Positions 4,342-5,273 of a stretch of 5,273 bases of DNA are shown here, piece by piece. Made by a program: the position numbers and the translations under genes. The DNA comes from Actinomycetota bacterium (GTDB lineage Bacteria > Actinomycetota > Actinomycetes > Nanopelagicales > Nanopelagicaceae): assembly GCA_009700715.1 (NCBI GenBank), contig WLLM01000074.1, positions 1 through 5,273 of the forward strand, read 5' to 3'. Every line of letters begins with the position of its first letter. Within the stretch, counting starts at the first letter, position 1. The notes below the pieces were generated by a model. The model made no database searches and had not been told where the DNA came from. It saw nothing but the letters and a program-made list of their open reading frames with translations.

Positions 4342-5273
4342 ATGATGAGAAAACTTTTCGCCGCTCTAGTAATCGCCACCTTTATTGCGCCAACAAGCGC
4401 ATTAGGCGCGGTCACAATTATCTCGACTCCAACCGCGACGACGGTATCTCTCACTCAGAAGACGATCACCTTGGTTCCGCCAGCCACTAACTCTCCCGGA
4501 GCATGGTCTATAGAGATCGATAACCCAAAGATTGCAACCGCAAATGGATTAACGCTTACTTTGTTATCCGCCGGTACTTCGATCATCAGATTTGCACAAG
4601 CGGCCTCTGGCGCATACAACGCAGCTTCACGTTCAACTCGTCTTACAGTTACACCGGGAATTCCAACTCTAGGGGAATTTAAAGATCAAACTCTGGCGCT
4701 ATCCGCCGGTTCCTTCACAATAGCTCCACCGACAAGCCCATCAGATGGTTCTTGGAGTTTCCAATCTCTTGACCAAAGTATTGCTACCGTTTCTGGAACC
4801 AAAGTTACTTTGTTAGACGGCGGAGTTGTTCAAATCAGAGCTACACAATCTCCGACAAACAATTGGTTAACTGCCACAGCAACCATGAAGTTAACCGTTA
4901 CTGCCCCAAGTCCAACAGTCGGTACTTTCAGTGACATAACGCTTTCTATCGACAGTGTTTCTAAAGTTGAATTGATATTGCCAACTTCTAATTCAAAAGG
5001 TTCATGGAACTTAACGAGCGCTGACCCAACGGTGGCTTCCGTGAGCGGCCTTACCGTAACGGCGCTGAAATCTGGAACTACTAAAATTTCAGCAAAGCAA
5101 GCAGCTTCAGGTGGCTATCGCTCCATTATCCTGACGATGAATGTAACAATTTTGGCCGTAGATCCAGTCGTTACCGTTTCTGGTTTTCTCGATAGAACAG
5201 TTGAAATAACGCCAGGATCTCCACAGCAAATTTCGCTAGTAGCTCCAGTTTCAAATTCACCTGGCGTATGGAC
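4342..5273 (+). CDS. Secreted protein with tandem Ig-like repeats (3' end beyond window)
   Basis: The frame stays open from the ATG at 4342 to the window edge (310 codons), so the true end is outside. A second ATG at 4345 is an equally possible start. Residues 1-22 or 1-23 look like a Sec signal peptide (MMRKLF, a hydrophobic run 7-17, then SALGA). The rest is a tandem array of repeats of about 83-88 residues, rich in Thr, Ser and Val, resembling bacterial Ig-like (Big_2-type) domains. Key positions recur in fixed register: Trp at 55, 138, 222 and 310; an (I/V)A(T/S)xxG motif 9 residues after Trp (64, 147, 231); a Q-centred segment 31 after Trp (86, 169, 253), QAASG(A/G)Y in repeats 1 and 3; and a closing LTVT-like strand. 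Repeats differ at DNA level, so they are old. Likely a cell-surface or extracellular adhesive or structural protein, anchored or completed by domains not seen here. Family call is moderate; no binding partner can be named. Confidence 0.85.
   Translation, partial: MMRKLFAALVIATFIAPTSALGAVTIISTPTATTVSLTQKTITLVPPATNSPGAWSIEIDNPKIATANGLTLTLLSAGTSIIRFAQAASGAYNAASRSTRLTVTPGIPTLGEFKDQTLALSAGSFTIAPPTSPSDGSWSFQSLDQSIATVSGTKVTLLDGGVVQIRATQSPTNNWLTATATMKLTVTAPSPTVGTFSDITLSIDSVSKVELILPTSNSKGSWNLTSADPTVASVSGLTVTALKSGTTKISAKQAASGGYRSIILTMNVTILAVDPVVTVSGFLDRTVEITPGSPQQISLVAPVSNSPGVW

Noticed and set aside
4263..4454. A 63-codon minus-strand open frame spanning the transporter end and the Ig-like gene start
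   Set aside because: It crosses two well-supported plus-strand genes and the promoter between them, and shows no domain or ribosome site.
4342..5273. Ig-like array as a recent tandem DNA duplication
   Set aside because: The repeats match in protein register but use different codons and have no long identical DNA stretches.

Overview
This window reads as chromosomal DNA from a compact, mid-GC bacterium (roughly 45-50% GC by eye). It holds three tRNA genes, four complete protein genes and the 5' part of a fifth. Several signs point to an actinobacterium, possibly of the streamlined freshwater acI/Nanopelagicales type: very short gaps, -10-like GATAAT or TAAGAT boxes placed 6-7 nt before start codons (leaderless mRNA), tRNAs without an encoded CCA, and the overall look of the proteins. 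The taxonomic call is inference from style, not from a marker gene. I see no phage, transposon, CRISPR or plasmid signature, and no gene-free stretch of 300 bases or more.

Layout. Positions 2-229 hold tRNA-Asp(GTC) and tRNA-Glu(TTC), both on the minus strand, with tRNA-Glu upstream. Next, also on the minus strand, come an exported SIMPL-domain (DUF541) protein (329-1054) and a GT4-type glycosyltransferase (1125-2255). These two may be co-transcribed, with the glycosyltransferase first. A 39-bp divergent gap (2256-2294) separates the glycosyltransferase from a two-domain Sua5-type threonylcarbamoyl-AMP synthase on the plus strand (2295-3260). It is followed by tRNA-Lys(TTT) (3314-3386) and, one base after the tRNA, a DMT/EamA transporter (3388-4296). 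A secreted protein with tandem Ig-like repeats starts at 4342 and runs off the right edge; its frame stays open to the last base.

How the genes fit together. The Sua5-type enzyme makes the activated precursor for t6A, a modification placed on ANN-decoding tRNAs such as the tRNA-Lys encoded just downstream. The transporter has no room for a leader, so its mRNA is probably released when the tRNA-Lys 3' end is processed. The glycosyltransferase, SIMPL protein and Ig-like protein all suggest envelope or surface functions, but no specific pathway can be assigned from this window. The most unusual features are the tRNA-Lys/transporter junction, the EX7Q variant of the glycosyltransferase donor motif, and the regular Ig-like repeats. 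I do not see convincing evidence for an undescribed multi-gene system.
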